A program made the position numbers and the translations under genes. This document shows, one piece after another, positions 11,886 to 22,409 of a stretch of DNA of 64,000 nt. Within the stretch, counting starts at the first letter, position 1. Each line of letters starts with the position of its first letter. Source of the DNA: Talpa occidentalis (taxonomy: Eukaryota > Chordata > Mammalia > Eulipotyphla > Talpidae); NCBI RefSeq assembly GCF_014898055.3, contig NW_023601104.1:81575106-81639105 (forward strand). Direction: 5' to 3'. The notes under the pieces are model-generated. The model worked only from the letters and a program-made list of their open reading frames with translations. It had not been told where the DNA came from and ran no database searches.

Positions 11886-12606
11886 ATTTCAGTGGAGGAA
11901 GTAACTGCAGATGTGGTGGAGATAGCAAGAGACTTAGAAGGGGAGCCTGAAGATGTGGTTGATTTGCTACAATCTCATGATAAAACTAATGGAGGAGGAG
12001 TTGCTTCTTATGGCTGAGCAAGAAAAGTTGTTTCCACTGGCGAAGATGCCATGAACATTGTTGAAATGACAACAAAAGCAATGACAAAACAACAACAACA
12101 ACAGTTAATACAGCAGCAACAGGGTACGAGAGGATTGCCTCCAATTTTGAAATAAGTTCTACTGTGGGTAAAATGCTATCAGACAGCATCACATGCTATA
12201 GAGAAATCCTTCATGAAAAGAAGAGTCAATTGATGTGGCCAAATTCACTGTTGTCCGATTTTAAGAAATTGTCACAACTACCTGAAACTTCAGCAGCCAC
12301 CATCCCTGATCAGTCAGCAGTGTTCACAATCAGTGCAAGACCTTCCACTAGCAAAAAAGATCTCACAACTTGCTGAGATGATGCTCAGACGATGGTTAAC
12401 ATTTTTAAGCATAGTTTAATTCAGGTACATTTTTAAAAGACATCCTGCTATTGCACAGTTAATAGACTGCAGCGTAGCGTAAACAGAACTTTTATATGCA
12501 CTGGGAAACCAAAGAATTTGTGTGATTAGTTTTAGTGTGACAATTGCTTTATTGTGGTGGTCTGAGTCCTATCTAGAATATCTCCAAGATGTGCCTGTCC
12601 ATGAAC
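11886..12606 (+). mobile_element. Tigger1 DNA transposon, right segment to 3' terminal inverted repeat
   Basis: The segment matches the Tigger1 transposase 3' region and tail as I recall them: 'actgcagatgtggtggag', 'gatgtggttgatttgct', 'ttctactgtgggtaaaa', 'gatcagtcagcag', then 'gcactgggaaaccaaag', 'gctttattgtggtgg' and a decayed terminal repeat near 'atgtgcctgt'. Stop codons and indels break the transposase frame, so it is inactive. The first ATTT is the right target duplication of the LTR composite. Confidence 0.85.
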
Positions 12607-12609
12607 TAT

Positions 12610-12850
12610 CCAGACAAGACCAAACCACGGAAATGGAAAATAGATTAGTCGTTTCCAGGGACTGGAAGTAGGCAGAAGGAAGAGTGACTGCTAATGGTAT
12701 GAAAATTCTTTTGGGGGTAATAAAAATATTCTGAAATTAGATAGTGGTCATGGTTGCACATCTCTGTGTGTTTAGTGAAACCACTGAATCATGTATTTTA
12801 AAATGGTGAATTTTGTAGTAAATGAAATCTATATCAATTAAGTTGATAAA
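12610..12850 (+). mobile_element. L1 3' UTR fragment (old L1M type)
   Basis: 'agtcgtttccagggactgg', 'ctgaaattagatagtggt' and 'ttttaaaatggtgaatttt' followed by 'atatcaatta' is the usual 3' end layout of old mammalian L1 elements. Confidence 0.75.
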
Positions 12851-12904
12851 GCAAACATGCATTTATTAGCTCAATAAAGCCATTTTAAAAAGCAGCCGAT
12901 TATT

Positions 12905-13420
12905 AGCTCAGTTCTATAGGGCAGAGTCCTGGCTGGGTTCTCTGTTTGAGCTGAAACAAAGGTGCTGTTTGGTTGTGTTCCCACCTGAAATGTGGAGTGT
13001 TCGTCGCACCTCATTCCTCTCCTCAGCAGAACCCCCTGTCTTGTGGTTGGAGAACTGAGGTCCCTTTTGCTTGCTTGTTATCAGGAAGGGGCTGCTGTCC
13101 ACCTCTGGAAACTGCCTCGTTCCCTGTCCTGTGGTCAGCTCCATTTTTCAGGCCAGCACTGATGCTTTGAATACTTCTCATGCTCCAGACCCTGACTCCA
13201 GCTACCAGCTAGAGACAAACTCACTGCTTGTAGAGGGCTTGCTGGTTCAGTTCATTTTTGTCTTAAGATCAACTGGCTTTGTACTTGAGATTTTAATTAC
13301 GCCTGTAGAATCCCTTGAAGGCAGCACCTACACTGGTGCTGGGATGAGTAACCTGGGCATGGCCGCCTGGGGTGTGTGCTAGATTGGCAGGATTCCGCCT
13401 ACCTCCACTCTTGTCTGGTT
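12905..13420 (+). repeat. Old interspersed repeat, family not named
   Basis: The order 'ctgggttctctgtttgagc', 'gtggttggagaactgaggtc', 'ctaccagctagagacaaac', 'gagattttaattacgcctg', 'gattccgcctacctcca' follows a widespread old mammalian repeat that I recognise but will not name from memory. The piece at 31862-32345 seems to come from the same kind of element. The small open frames here are spurious. Confidence 0.55.
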
Positions 13421-14699
13421 ATTCGTCTCAGAATGGACTGTGACCTTCATGTATCTCAAGTGTCCAGATTCCTAAGATTCTGGCCAGTATTTGGGCCTCT
13501 CTAACTGGGTTCAGCACCTCTTATCAGGAACACATGGTCACATAAATACTGGCACTGTTTTGTTTCCAACCTTGGCTTCAAAGGGCTGGTGTAATACCTT
13601 ACATGAGTTGAAATGCTAAAGTAGGTTCTAGGGGGCGTGACTTCAGGGCCCAAGGCCTGCGGTGATTGCAGGTACCCTGTGACTTCTCCATTAGTGAAGC
13701 GAGAGTTGGGGGTAAATAGTGCCAAGTTCTGTCAATGCGGCCTTGACCTGGTGTCTTGCAAGTGATGGTTTAGGTGGCTGTGATTTCACCTTTTCCTGCT
13801 TTCCCTGTTGGGACCATGCTTAATCTTTATATATTAAAAGTTTACTGTGATGTGGTGGTAGTTGGGGCCACTGGGTGGGAGATAATGACTTATGATGAGA
13901 AAAAGAAAAGCTATTTTATTATAGAACCAACTGTGAGTGAACCAATGCTAATGTACTGTGTTTTGCATCTCTTAAGCCATGTACTAAGAGGGTACATATT
14001 GGCAACAGACAGTAAACACCAGTGGAATAAGAACCCGAGTGAAAGCTATTTCAGATAACTTAATGTACCTGATCTATTTCCTTTGAAATTGTAGAGTCAA
14101 AACACAGACCATCTCCTCCAATTTATGACTAGTAGTGGATTTTATTATTCATGAGATAGCAAAGTCTCTAATTCTGAAGGTTCCAGAACCAGGCACACAT
14201 CAATTATGTCTATTTGGACCCAAGGAAAGATGTTAGATGGGCAAGTCAACTGCTTTCAGGGGTCTCACTCCTGAAACCTAATCATTCCATGTGGATCCTG
14301 AACAGGCCTTGTGCAATCTGGGTGAGACTCCTGATGCATGTCTTCTTACCCAGAATAATTACATTTCACGAATGTGCTACAGGAAAGAGCTGTCACATTG
14401 CATTAGGTTAGCACTGCCACTTAGATGGAAATTGTCACGTAACTCAATTGCTGGGGCCCAATCATTCTCAGGCATAATTTAGTTCATTTAGAGCAAATGT
14501 CTTACTTGGAGTTGTTGAAGGCAAGGAAGGAACTGTTGAGTTCAACAGTTCACAGGAAGTGTGGGACCTTACTGCTGGCTTTGAAATGGGCACCCGGAAA
14601 CTGCAAAGCCAGAGCGATGCTAGTGATTGGTTTGAATGGTATGATCTTCAAAAATGATATAATGTTTGCAAAACATTCTCACTTGATTCTTGAGTCTTA
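13421..14699. other. Stretch without recognised feature
   Basis: No gene or nameable repeat. The frame at 13774-14058 (94 codons, plus) has no domain I recognise. Confidence 0.4.
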
Positions 14700-14826
14700 G
14701 GCGATTTTGTAAGGCAAGTATTAATAACATTAGCTTCTTCATTTATAAATGAAGTTACTAAGGATCAAAGGCAGTACTTAATTCAAGGGCACATGGCTGG
14801 TTTATGACAAAAAGCTGAAGTTAAGT
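14700..14826 (-). repeat. MIR fragment
   Basis: 'catttataaatgaagttactaag...gggcacatggctgg' matches the minus-strand MIR core ('acagatgaggaaactgag...ggtcacacagctag') at moderate divergence. Confidence 0.6.
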
Positions 14827-14837
14827 TCCCATTATGG

Positions 14838-15271
14838 GTCAAATTGTTCCCCACCCCCTCCCCCCAAAAAAGTTCAAATCCTAACTCCTGAAACCTCAGG
14901 ATGTGATCTTATTTGGAAATAGGGTTGCCACAGATATAATTAATTAGGATGAGGTCATGTTAGAGTAGGGTGCGCCCCAAATCATATAGGGTTGGTGTCT
15001 TTATAAAAAGAGGGGAGAGACACAGAGGCAAAGGACCATGTGAAGACACAGAGGTACAGGGAGCATGCCACCTGCATGGACTGGAGTGATGCATCTATAG
15101 GTGAAGGAAGGATTGTGGGTGTCACCAGACACTAGGAGGGCATAGACTAATTCTCTCCTACAACCCACAGGACAAGTCAACTCTGCTTGGACTTCCACGT
15201 CACCACACCTCAGTTATTTCCAACACCCCAGTTTGCGGTATTTTGTTATAGCAGCACTAGAAAACCAATAC
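14838..15271 (+). mobile_element. MaLR LTR (MLT1/MST type)
   Basis: Landmarks in order: 'aggatgtgatcttatttgg', 'aattaattaggatgaggtc', 'tgtctttataaaaagaggg' with a TATA-like element, 'gactggagtgatgcatct' and the 3' end 'ttatagcagcactagaaaa'. This is a solo ERVL-MaLR LTR. Confidence 0.85.
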
Positions 15272-15309
15272 CTCCTGAGACTAATAAAAGTGTCACTTAT
15301 AGTGGCCTG

Positions 15310-15470
15310 ACTGTGGCCAGGAATTTTACACACACTCCCATGAGACCTTTTAGGAACCCTTCCAGGCTTATCATTATCAATGATAATGATAAGTGACTTA
15401 ACTAGGTCAAATAACAAGTAGTTGGTGCAGCTGGAATTCCAGTCCTGGGCCTGAATTTAACATTGCCCCC
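15310..15470 (-). repeat. MIR fragment containing a perfect palindrome
   Basis: 'aagtgacttaactaggtca...agctggaattccagtcctgg' is the minus-strand MIR core. A 27-nt palindrome lies in it at 15367-15393. Confidence 0.6.
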
Positions 15471-15729
15471 TGTCCATTGCATGTCTGAGCCATAATGGTG
15501 TCCAAAATGTCCATGCCGGTGTTAGGGGGTAAACCCCAATCTTTCTGGGCTACTGCTTTACTCTAGCTTTCCCAGCCGACTGATGGCTCAGTTTGAATGT
15601 CACTTCACTAATTTGCATTTATGATGAGTAGTCACAGAAGGATATCTGGTAGAAAAAGCTCAATGCTTGTTCAATGAACAGTAATAAAAACACTTTGATT
15701 TGATAGAATTCTCAAGAATTTACAACATA
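15471..15729. other. Stretch without recognised feature
   Basis: No supported feature between the MIR and the solo LTR. Confidence 0.4.
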
Positions 15730-15733
15730 GTCT

Positions 15734-16202
15734 TGTTATAGGGCAGCCCCGATATTGAGCGGGTTGCCTGGCTGTGGGTCCTCACCCGCGCGCTTAAAAG
15801 GGACTTATTAATACTCCACTACAGGCAAACACAAAAGGTTAATAAAAAATTTACTTACAAGAGAAAAGGAAATAAGGAAAATGTATAACTCAGGGAGAAA
15901 ATAGGGAAATAAAGTCTTTAATGCGTCCTACCCGATCCGCTGACCTGGAAACCCAAAGGCACTCTCAGAGCAGGCCGGACACTGTGAGCTGGTGGAGAGC
16001 CAAAATGGGGGACCCCTCCAAAGCCCATGTGTCTGCCTTATATCAACCTGGCTGCTTAACCCCACCCTCAGGTACCAGCCACCTTCCCTTTGGTGGTGAT
16101 GGGATTTGGAGTTCCCAGTGTCTTTGGCTTTGGCCTGGGGTGGGGGTGGAGTCCACAAAGCCTGTATGGAATTAGCTTTAGGACAGCCTTTTCCCCCTAA
16201 CA
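15734..16202 (-). mobile_element. Solo ERV LTR, family 1
   Basis: Read on the minus strand this runs TGTTAGGGGG...CTATAACA and is collinear with 10798-11269, with a clear TATA motif (gatataaggcag) and polyadenylation region. GTCT directly flanks both ends (15730-15733 and 16203-16206), a 4-bp target duplication. No internal viral sequence is present, so it is a recombined solo LTR. The frame 15928-16404 is a read-through of the LTR, not a gene. Confidence 0.9.
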
Positions 16203-16219
16203 GTCTCACATAGATTCTT

Positions 16220-16554
16220 ATTAGGTTATTTAAAAGATCATTCGAAGGCTGTTTGAAGTGTAGTTCTGTCTTGTATCTTTCCATTCCCCCCCCCCCCCAC
16301 TTAGTTATCCCCAAACAGATAGCAGACTTCCAGAACATGATAAATATTTGTTTCACTTTCTCCTTGAAAGATCTTGGTCCTTTCTCCCCCTCTGACAGCC
16401 TCAATTCTACAGACAGGTTTCTAGAGTTTGTCTTGGTTTAGTTTTGTCTGTTCCTTTCTTTTGTTTCTCTCTGTTCCACATGTGAGTGAAATCACCCGAT
16501 ATTTGTCTTTCTCCTTTGACTTATTTCACACAACTCAATTTTTATCTTTCAGGA
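16220..16554 (-). mobile_element. L1 fragment, minus orientation
   Basis: 'ccacatgtgagtgaaatca' and 'tttgacttatttcacaca' on the plus strand are the complement of the conserved L1 ORF2 3' end/3' UTR. A C13 tract sits at 16286-16298. The left boundary is uncertain. Confidence 0.55.
16286..16298. repeat. Poly-C tract (C13)
   Basis: A pure homopolymer, rare in mammalian DNA at this length and prone to length error in sequencing. Confidence 0.9.
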
Positions 16555-16560
16555 TTATAG

Positions 16561-17469
16561 TGCCGGGGACCAGCCTCCGGCAAAACGTTGTGTCAGGGGT
16601 TCCTGAAAGGATGAGACGGCCTAGGCGAAAACGAAAGAAATGAAACTTAAGGGCTGAAGGGAAGGGGATGAGGTAGTAAGGAGACACTGACACTTGGTGA
16701 GGTGCTAGTATCTTCTGCCGAGAGACTCAGCAGGTCTTTATTTATTCATTTTTAGTAAGCAGAAAAAAATACATTGTCATGTGTAAAGCAGAAACAATTA
16801 GTGTATTTTATTCCCATGGACTACTGGCTCCTACGGGTCCCAGCTAGACGGTAGCCTTCAAGGTTAATAGATAAAAAACCAGACCTAACACTAAAACTTA
16901 TTTTTTTAGCTAGACAATTATCTAAGACAGTGGAGAGCCACCAGCGCATCCCTATCAGCTAAAGCCTAAGCATCAAAAGACTATTTTATTCACATGGCCT
17001 TCAGCCGGAGACCAGCTGCTGCTCAGCTATCAGAACTTTTTTTACCTACAAACTTTTTAATACAGTCAACTTTATTTAAAAACTTTCTTAAGAAACTTCC
17101 AAATAAAAGGAATTTCTAAAAAAGCAAAAGAAGGACTTACTATAATAGTTGTGCTAGTTTGTTTGTCAGATATGTACAATAAATTATTTCCCATTGTCAA
17201 GTGGGCCAAATTGTTTAATAACTAATATCTAAACAGGTAATTTTCCATGTCAATTGCTTGCGTCTACTGATACATATGATTTATTGGCTAATGTACTTTT
17301 CTGATAAATTTTTCTCTTTTTATGACCAAGAACAAAAAATGAAGGAATGTTAGATCTTCAGCCCCACAGTGTGAGGCACAAGGAATCTTCAGCCCCACAG
17401 TGTGAGGCCCTTTACCTTCCCTGCTTGCCAGTGTCTTATCTGGCTGGGGCATCAAGGCCTCCTGCAGCA
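16561..17469 (-). mobile_element. ERV2-like LTR, minus orientation
   Basis: The plus-strand start 'tgccggggaccagcctccgg' is the complement of a class II LTR 3' end ('...ggctggtccccggca'). A polyadenylation signal (complement of 'tttatttattca') lies near 16738-16750. TTATAG at 16555-16560 recurs at 17470-17475 after a CA, giving a 6-bp target duplication as expected for betaretrovirus-like elements. The right end rests only on this match, and the LTR could extend further. Confidence 0.6.
17354..17408. repeat. Local tandem duplication (24 bp, period 31)
   Basis: The 24-bp segment at 17354-17377 recurs exactly at 17385-17408 (atcttcagccccacagtg...), inside the ERV2-like LTR. Confidence 0.9.
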
Positions 17470-17475
17470 TTATAG

Positions 17476-17889
17476 AGTTCATTGCTAATGTTTCCTGGGT
17501 ACGGCTCTGAGCCATTTAAGTTCTTCCCTTCCCTTCAGAGACTTGACACCATCATGCCCTTTCTCCACTAGACTTGAGGGGTGTGGGGATCAGCAACCTG
17601 TTCAGCTCCCTCTAGGGCTTGGGGTCCAGGGAGCTGAGAAAGTCCTCCCTGGAATATTCGCATAGACCAGGACTGCCCTTCCCAGATCCACAAGGTGCTG
17701 GAGCCGTGTTCTCATCTTTGATAGCTTTTTGGCCTTCTTGGGTAATCATTAAATTCCTTGTCTGGTTGAACCAGTAGGTTGTGGTTCATTTTGGTCAAAT
17801 ATTAGTTTTCAAGATGTTTTTGTATATATGGATCCCCTAGGCAGCTTATTCAAAGTTGAGATATGCAAACCTAAATGAATACACTCAGA
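17476..17889. other. Possible further LTR or ERV sequence, unassigned
   Basis: The GC content and texture resemble the neighbouring LTR more than unique DNA, but I have no motif to place it. No coding frame is convincing. Confidence 0.25.
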
Positions 17890-18240
17890 TTGTAGTGATA
17901 GGGGGAATTGTTATGGCAATTTCCCAGAGAAATCAGACTGCCCTCGGAAAGGTGGAGAGAGAGATTTACTTGTCACACCTGCAGGCTCAGTGGGATAGCT
18001 CCCAAAAGGCTGAGCACCCAAGACTAAAAATGGCAGCGTTTTATAGTTTGTAGGCGGAAACTTGTTATCCCATCCATCACAGCATACGCATTCGTTATTG
18101 TTTGGGGAAGGGGTCAGGGTAGCCATGGCGACTGCAGCGAACAGGCGGTGCAATAGACCCAGCAACGTCTCCACTCCAGCAAGCAGCAGAATCTGAGGTG
18201 CAGACTCCCCCAGGCAGCAGCCTCGGGAAACTTCCTGCTT
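17890..18240 (-). mobile_element. Probable LTR fragment, minus orientation
   Basis: 'ggagagagagatttacttg', 'aaaaggctgagcacccaag' and 'gcgttttatagtttgtagg' have the layout of the complement of an ERV1-type LTR (TATA near 'ctataaaacgc' on the minus strand). Family unknown. The boundaries are estimates. Confidence 0.45.
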
Positions 18241-18297
18241 CAGAGCGCCCAGGATTACACCACCACATAAAAACAGCAGTTAAGTCCATCCCGCGTG

Positions 18298-18425
18298 ACC
18301 TCAGTTCTCTTTCTACTGCTAGTTGGTGGTGATTTGGGGCATGTGACGTGACCCTGTGTGCCTCTGTTCCCCTAGGTGGACGCAGTAATATGTGTCTCAC
18401 AGTGTCAATGTGAGGGTCAGGAGTG
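18298..18425 (+). repeat. MIR fragment
   Basis: 'acgtgaccctgtgtgcctc...gacgcagtaatatgtgtctc...tgtgagggtcagga' is a plus-strand MIR core. Confidence 0.6.
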
Positions 18426-18539
18426 ATGCTTTTCACAGCGTCTTACACTTTTCGATGAGCTGCGGCTTACAGTAGTCTGCGAGGGCTCCTGTATCCAAGT
18501 GTCGCAGCTTGGGGTGGGGCCTGGGGGGAGCTTACACAG

Positions 18540-19160
18540 CTCAAGCCAAGATCCAGGTGCTGGCAGGGCTGTTTCTTCTGTGGCCTGCTTGGCTTGTAGA
18601 TGGCCACCCTCCCCCTGCATTTCTCAGGTTCCTCTCTGTGTGTGTCTGTCGGTGCCCTAATTTCTTTTTATAAACAGACTGGTCGTACAGGCCCACTCTC
18701 ATCATCTTTAAAAGCCCCGTCTTCAAAGGTTGCCACATTTCAAGGTACTAGGGCCCAGGTGCCAGAGTCCAGCTCCAGTGAACAGGGTTGAGAGAGGAAT
18801 CTGATTGAACTGAGGAAATAAAGAAGTAACAGGCCCAAAATAGAGTTTAAGAGAAGTGGGAGCCAGGGGACCCCAGGCCTCTCATTTGTGCTGAAGTGTG
18901 CCAAGTACTCGGTACAACTCATTTTTACTGATACAAGCAGCACCCTCCCCACCTCCGCCCCTCGGGGTTAGTTACTGGACAATGAAGCACTCTCTTAGCA
19001 TTTGGCCTTGTCCGGGCACACATTCACTGCCAAGGTTCTGCGCAATCAGGTTGTTCTGTTTCTTTTCTAATCTAGTTTGTCCCCCAGACATAGTCTCACA
19101 GTCCTCCCACCAGAGCTGATCAGTCTTTTAGCCATGACCAGTCTCCCAGCCACGACCCTG
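18540..19160 (-). mobile_element. Probable old LTR/ERV fragments
   Basis: 'gtgccagagtccagctcc...gaggaaataaagaagtaac' followed by phrases such as 'agcatttggccttgtccgg' reads like decayed ERV or LTR sequence. No reading frame survives, and I cannot assign a family. Confidence 0.25.
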
Positions 19161-19469
19161 ATGTTTTCCTTGTCTCAGCACTTTATGCCTCCAACATTAG
19201 GACCTCTGCCATGAGATTGGGGCGGGGGGACATGATTCATCCCACAAACATACCTCCTGTTTGGTCCACAGCACACTGCCTCTGTATCCAGCAGAAACTA
19301 GTGCTATTCTGCCGGGGTGTCTGATCTGCCTCCTCAGCATATCCAATACCCTCCTTTTTTCCAAAGTCCAGCTCAAATGTAGGAATGCTAGGAGGCTTGT
19401 TTTGACCATGAGGAAGTAATCTCCCCCTCCAGCCCCCTGGGTTCTTTGCTTGCATTTCTATCAGAGCAA

Positions 19470-19560
19470 TTCTCCATCTTGCTTGCTTCTGTATCCCTGT
19501 AGGCTTAGGACAGGGTCTGGCACATAGTAGATGTTCAAGAAATAACCCAGTGAACTGTAC
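19470..19560 (+). repeat. L2 3' end fragment
   Basis: 'agggtctggcacatagtag' followed by 'atgttcaagaaataac' is the L2 terminus. It lies across the longest open frame of the window (19237-19782, minus, 181 codons), which argues against that frame being a gene. Confidence 0.8.
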
Positions 19561-20164
19561 CAAATGCCAATAAATTAAACAAGTTTCCCTTGTCTGACTT
19601 GGCTGAGAAATCCCTTCACTGTACTGACAGAGGAGCTGAGGGCAGCAGAGGTTGGGAGGGACACACACGATCCTGACGAGCCTTTGAAGACACTTAGAAT
19701 AAATAAAACTACTTACCCTCCTTCCTGTATATTTTATGTTTAAGAAACCTATTTTTAGGATATGTTTGAGCCAACATAACATTTATGGATGTTAACATGA
19801 ATGTTAAGTGACTTTTTCTGATTTATAGATACTCTTTGAATTTTTAATCAATATGAGAAAAGCTATTACACTCAGGAAGTCCCGGATATCATACAGGGTG
19901 ATTATTTAAGCTGCTTGTGTAGGAGGATAAATAGTGCAAAGAGGAACTCTGCTGTGGATGTGTGCAGAGGTTACACAGGGCGGTATGGTGCAATGCAGGG
20001 AATGTGCATCCACGTGTCTTTCTTTGTCCTGATGATTTCAGCGGCACTTCCTGGGGCGATTTGGGACTAGAGAACCCTTAAATGGGTACTTAAACATGGG
20101 TGAATAGTCATTAAACTCACCTTAAACATGGGTGAATAGTCATTCAGGTTCTGATTCCTGTCCA
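19561..20164. other. Unrecognised stretch with a 24-bp direct repeat
   Basis: No gene. The segment at 20089-20112 recurs exactly at 20121-20144 (listed separately). Confidence 0.4.
20089..20144. repeat. Perfect 24-bp direct repeat, period 32
   Basis: The 24-bp segment starting cttaaacatgggtg occurs at 20089-20112 and 20121-20144 without mismatch. Confidence 0.95.
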
Positions 20165-20640
20165 CTTCACCTCCAATTTCTGTTCTCCAATTGATAGTTC
20201 TCTAACAGCACCGAATTATGCTTTTTCCTATAAGACCCATGGTGTTTCTTGCTTCAGTAAATTTGCACATGCTGTTTCTTCTTTGACAGATGCGCTTTCA
20301 CCTGAAAAATTTCTAGTTGACTTTGAAAATCAAGTTTGGAAGTCACTTCTGTCAGAAACAGCTCTTCTACCCTAACCAAGCAAATTAACAGACCATTCCT
20401 TGTACCTCATGGCTTTCCTCTATCCGCACCCCCTGCCACCGCGCCTTTCCATTTTGCCTTCAATATATTGTGTAGTCATTTATCTCTTCTTCTATACCAT
20501 AATGCTATTAGACTTGTCTTCATCACCTCAGTACTCAGCACAAGGCTTGTACAGAGCAATGCAATATCACTTATTTACTCTGGACTGACTGAATGAATGA
20601 CTGACTGAATGACTGACTGACTAAATGAATGAATAAGCAA
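20165..20640 (+). mobile_element. L2 3' half, long copy
   Basis: 'atttgcacatgctgtttct', 'ttgtgtagtcatttatctc', 'cagtactcagcacaaggc' and a terminal degenerate TGAA/TGAC repeat (20583-20635) give the L2 3' end in order over about 475 bp. Confidence 0.8.
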
Positions 20641-20734
20641 GTGCCAGAATACTGTCAGTACTTGCTTACTGCTTTCAACCTTTTATATGGGCTCTCCTTT
20701 TAATGAAAACTACTCTTCAATTTCTATTCTTTAT

Positions 20735-20875
20735 GAAGAGCATTTGGTACTTTGCCCTTGAGTATTAGCAATTATCTAATTTTCTCTTTAAAATTAGCTC
20801 TGAGACGTAGGTCTTATTCTTCTTTTATAGGCAGGAAAGTGAGGCATAAAGAACGTAAGTAACTCACCTCTTTTA
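20735..20875 (-). repeat. MIR fragment
   Basis: 'aggaaagtgaggcataaag...gtaagtaactcacc' is the minus-strand MIR core. Confidence 0.65.
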
Positions 20876-20914
20876 TTTCTTAATTTTGTTGACTATAGGA
20901 GGGCATGTTGAGTT

Positions 20915-21095
20915 TTGGATGGCAGGGAATGGGGAAGCGTATTGGACTGGCAATCCTGGGGCTCTCTCCCCAGTTCTATCCCAGTTAGACTGACCAGAAA
21001 CAATTCACTTTCCCTCTCTGGGCTTCAGTTTTCTCATCCACATGGTGGATGATCTCTAAGTTTCCTTCCAGATCTAAAAGTCAGTGATTTTCTAC
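20915..21095 (+). repeat. MIR fragment
   Basis: 'ttcactttccctctctggg...ttttctcatccacatggtgg...gatctctaag' is the plus-strand MIR core. Confidence 0.75.
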
Positions 21096-21840
21096 TTTTC
21101 TAATGTAGCACGTTGAAGTGTAACCCTCCTCCACACCAATATGCCACATTCACACAACTGTGATTTTGCTAAAAATGGACATGTTTAAATGTTAAAACGT
21201 AGATAGTAGAGAATAGTCTGTTTAAACCCCCCCCAAAAAAAAATCCATTCCACTAAAGAATTAACACTAAACTGAATCTCAGAATGGAAGATGTGAAATG
21301 ATATTGCTTTCTCTGGAGTTTTTAAAAAGATTATATCCAGATATATTTGTTCACCAGATGAATTTTGAGCCTGGGAGTATTACAATTGAAATGTAGCTAC
21401 AAATACACCCTGGATTCTCTCTGTGACATGAATCTGCAATATGGGGAATTTTAGAAAGTTCCCAGGTGTGTTGACAAAGGACATGGAGATTTTTTTCTTC
21501 ACTGAGAAAAGAAAATATTTCAGAAATCTTGAAGGGTTGTAATGCAATCACCCCTTTTTCCCAATTGGGCTTAGAAACAATTGAAAATAAGAAAGTTGTT
21601 CGGCAGGTGGAGATAAATATATCACCTTTGTGGCAATCAAGCTGATGATGGGTAATATGGCTTGTGGCCAAGGCAGCTTTCTAATTCTGAACCCTAGAAT
21701 CAGACAGATATCCACCTAGCCCTTCTAGATTAGGTCGAACTTTTCTCCCAACAAATGTATGAATTAAGCACACTCAGTTTCTCCTTACAAACCCACTATT
21801 GCAGAGACTGCTAGTTAACTGAAATCTCTTTTCTTATTCT
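21096..21840. other. Stretch without recognised feature
   Basis: No nameable repeat. The minus frame at 21351-21671 (106 codons) has no domain I recognise. Confidence 0.4.
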
Positions 21841-22252
21841 GTGGTAGCACAACCGCCAATTTTGGTGGGACAATGTCTTCCCAGAATATAGACTATACTT
21901 CCCAGCTTCCTTTGCAGCTTGGTGTAGTCATGTGACCTAGTCAAGTTTTGGGAGTGAAGGAAATTTGTACTTATTTCTAGGAAGAACAAGGATCTTTGCT
22001 TCCCTCTCTAGTTTTCCTTTTCCCTTCTGGAAATAACAAGCAACTGGAGTGACCATTTAGACCATGAAATAGAAACTGACCTTTGAGGATGATAAGCTAG
22101 AAGGAGCCTGGACCCATACACGCATCACGCTAGCCCTGGACTGTTTACCTCAGAGAATTTATGGGAGAGACATGACCTTTATCTTGTGTAAGCCACTATT
22201 ATTTTGGGTTTCTTGTCACTCAAGGCAGACCCCAATTCTAGCTGACACACTC
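21841..22252 (+). mobile_element. Old ERVL-type LTR
   Basis: 'gactatacttcccagcttcc', 'gtgtagtcatgtgacctag', 'agaaggagcctggaccca' and 'tgtgtaagccactattatt' follow the familiar layout of an old mammalian LTR. The subfamily is not named. Confidence 0.6.
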
Positions 22253-22409
22253 TCCAGTCAGATAAGTCATCCCGTCTCCTCTGGCACTGAGTGAGGAATG
22301 GAGTGTCTGAGTATTGCAGAGCACGGTGATGCACTAATTGATGTCCTCCACAGAGGGCATGTTAGGGAGTGTGGAAGAAGAGTTCCCCTTCTGACAAGTT
22401 TATTCATTC

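Noticed and set aside
11464..12017. Overlapping plus-strand open frames (146, 75 and 120 codons)
   Set aside because: They run antisense through the family-2 LTR. The second LTR copy (57807-58287) yields similar frames, so they reflect repeat sequence and not a gene.
12078..12125. CAA/CAG-rich tract suggesting a polyglutamine exon
   Set aside because: It lies in the decayed Tigger1 transposase region, where the reading frame is already broken.
15928..16404. 158-codon minus-strand frame
   Set aside because: It is a read-through of the solo LTR into L1-like sequence, with no domain.
19237..19782. Longest open frame of the window (181 codons, minus)
   Set aside because: It crosses an L2 3' end on the opposite strand, has no recognisable domain, and has no splice or promoter context.
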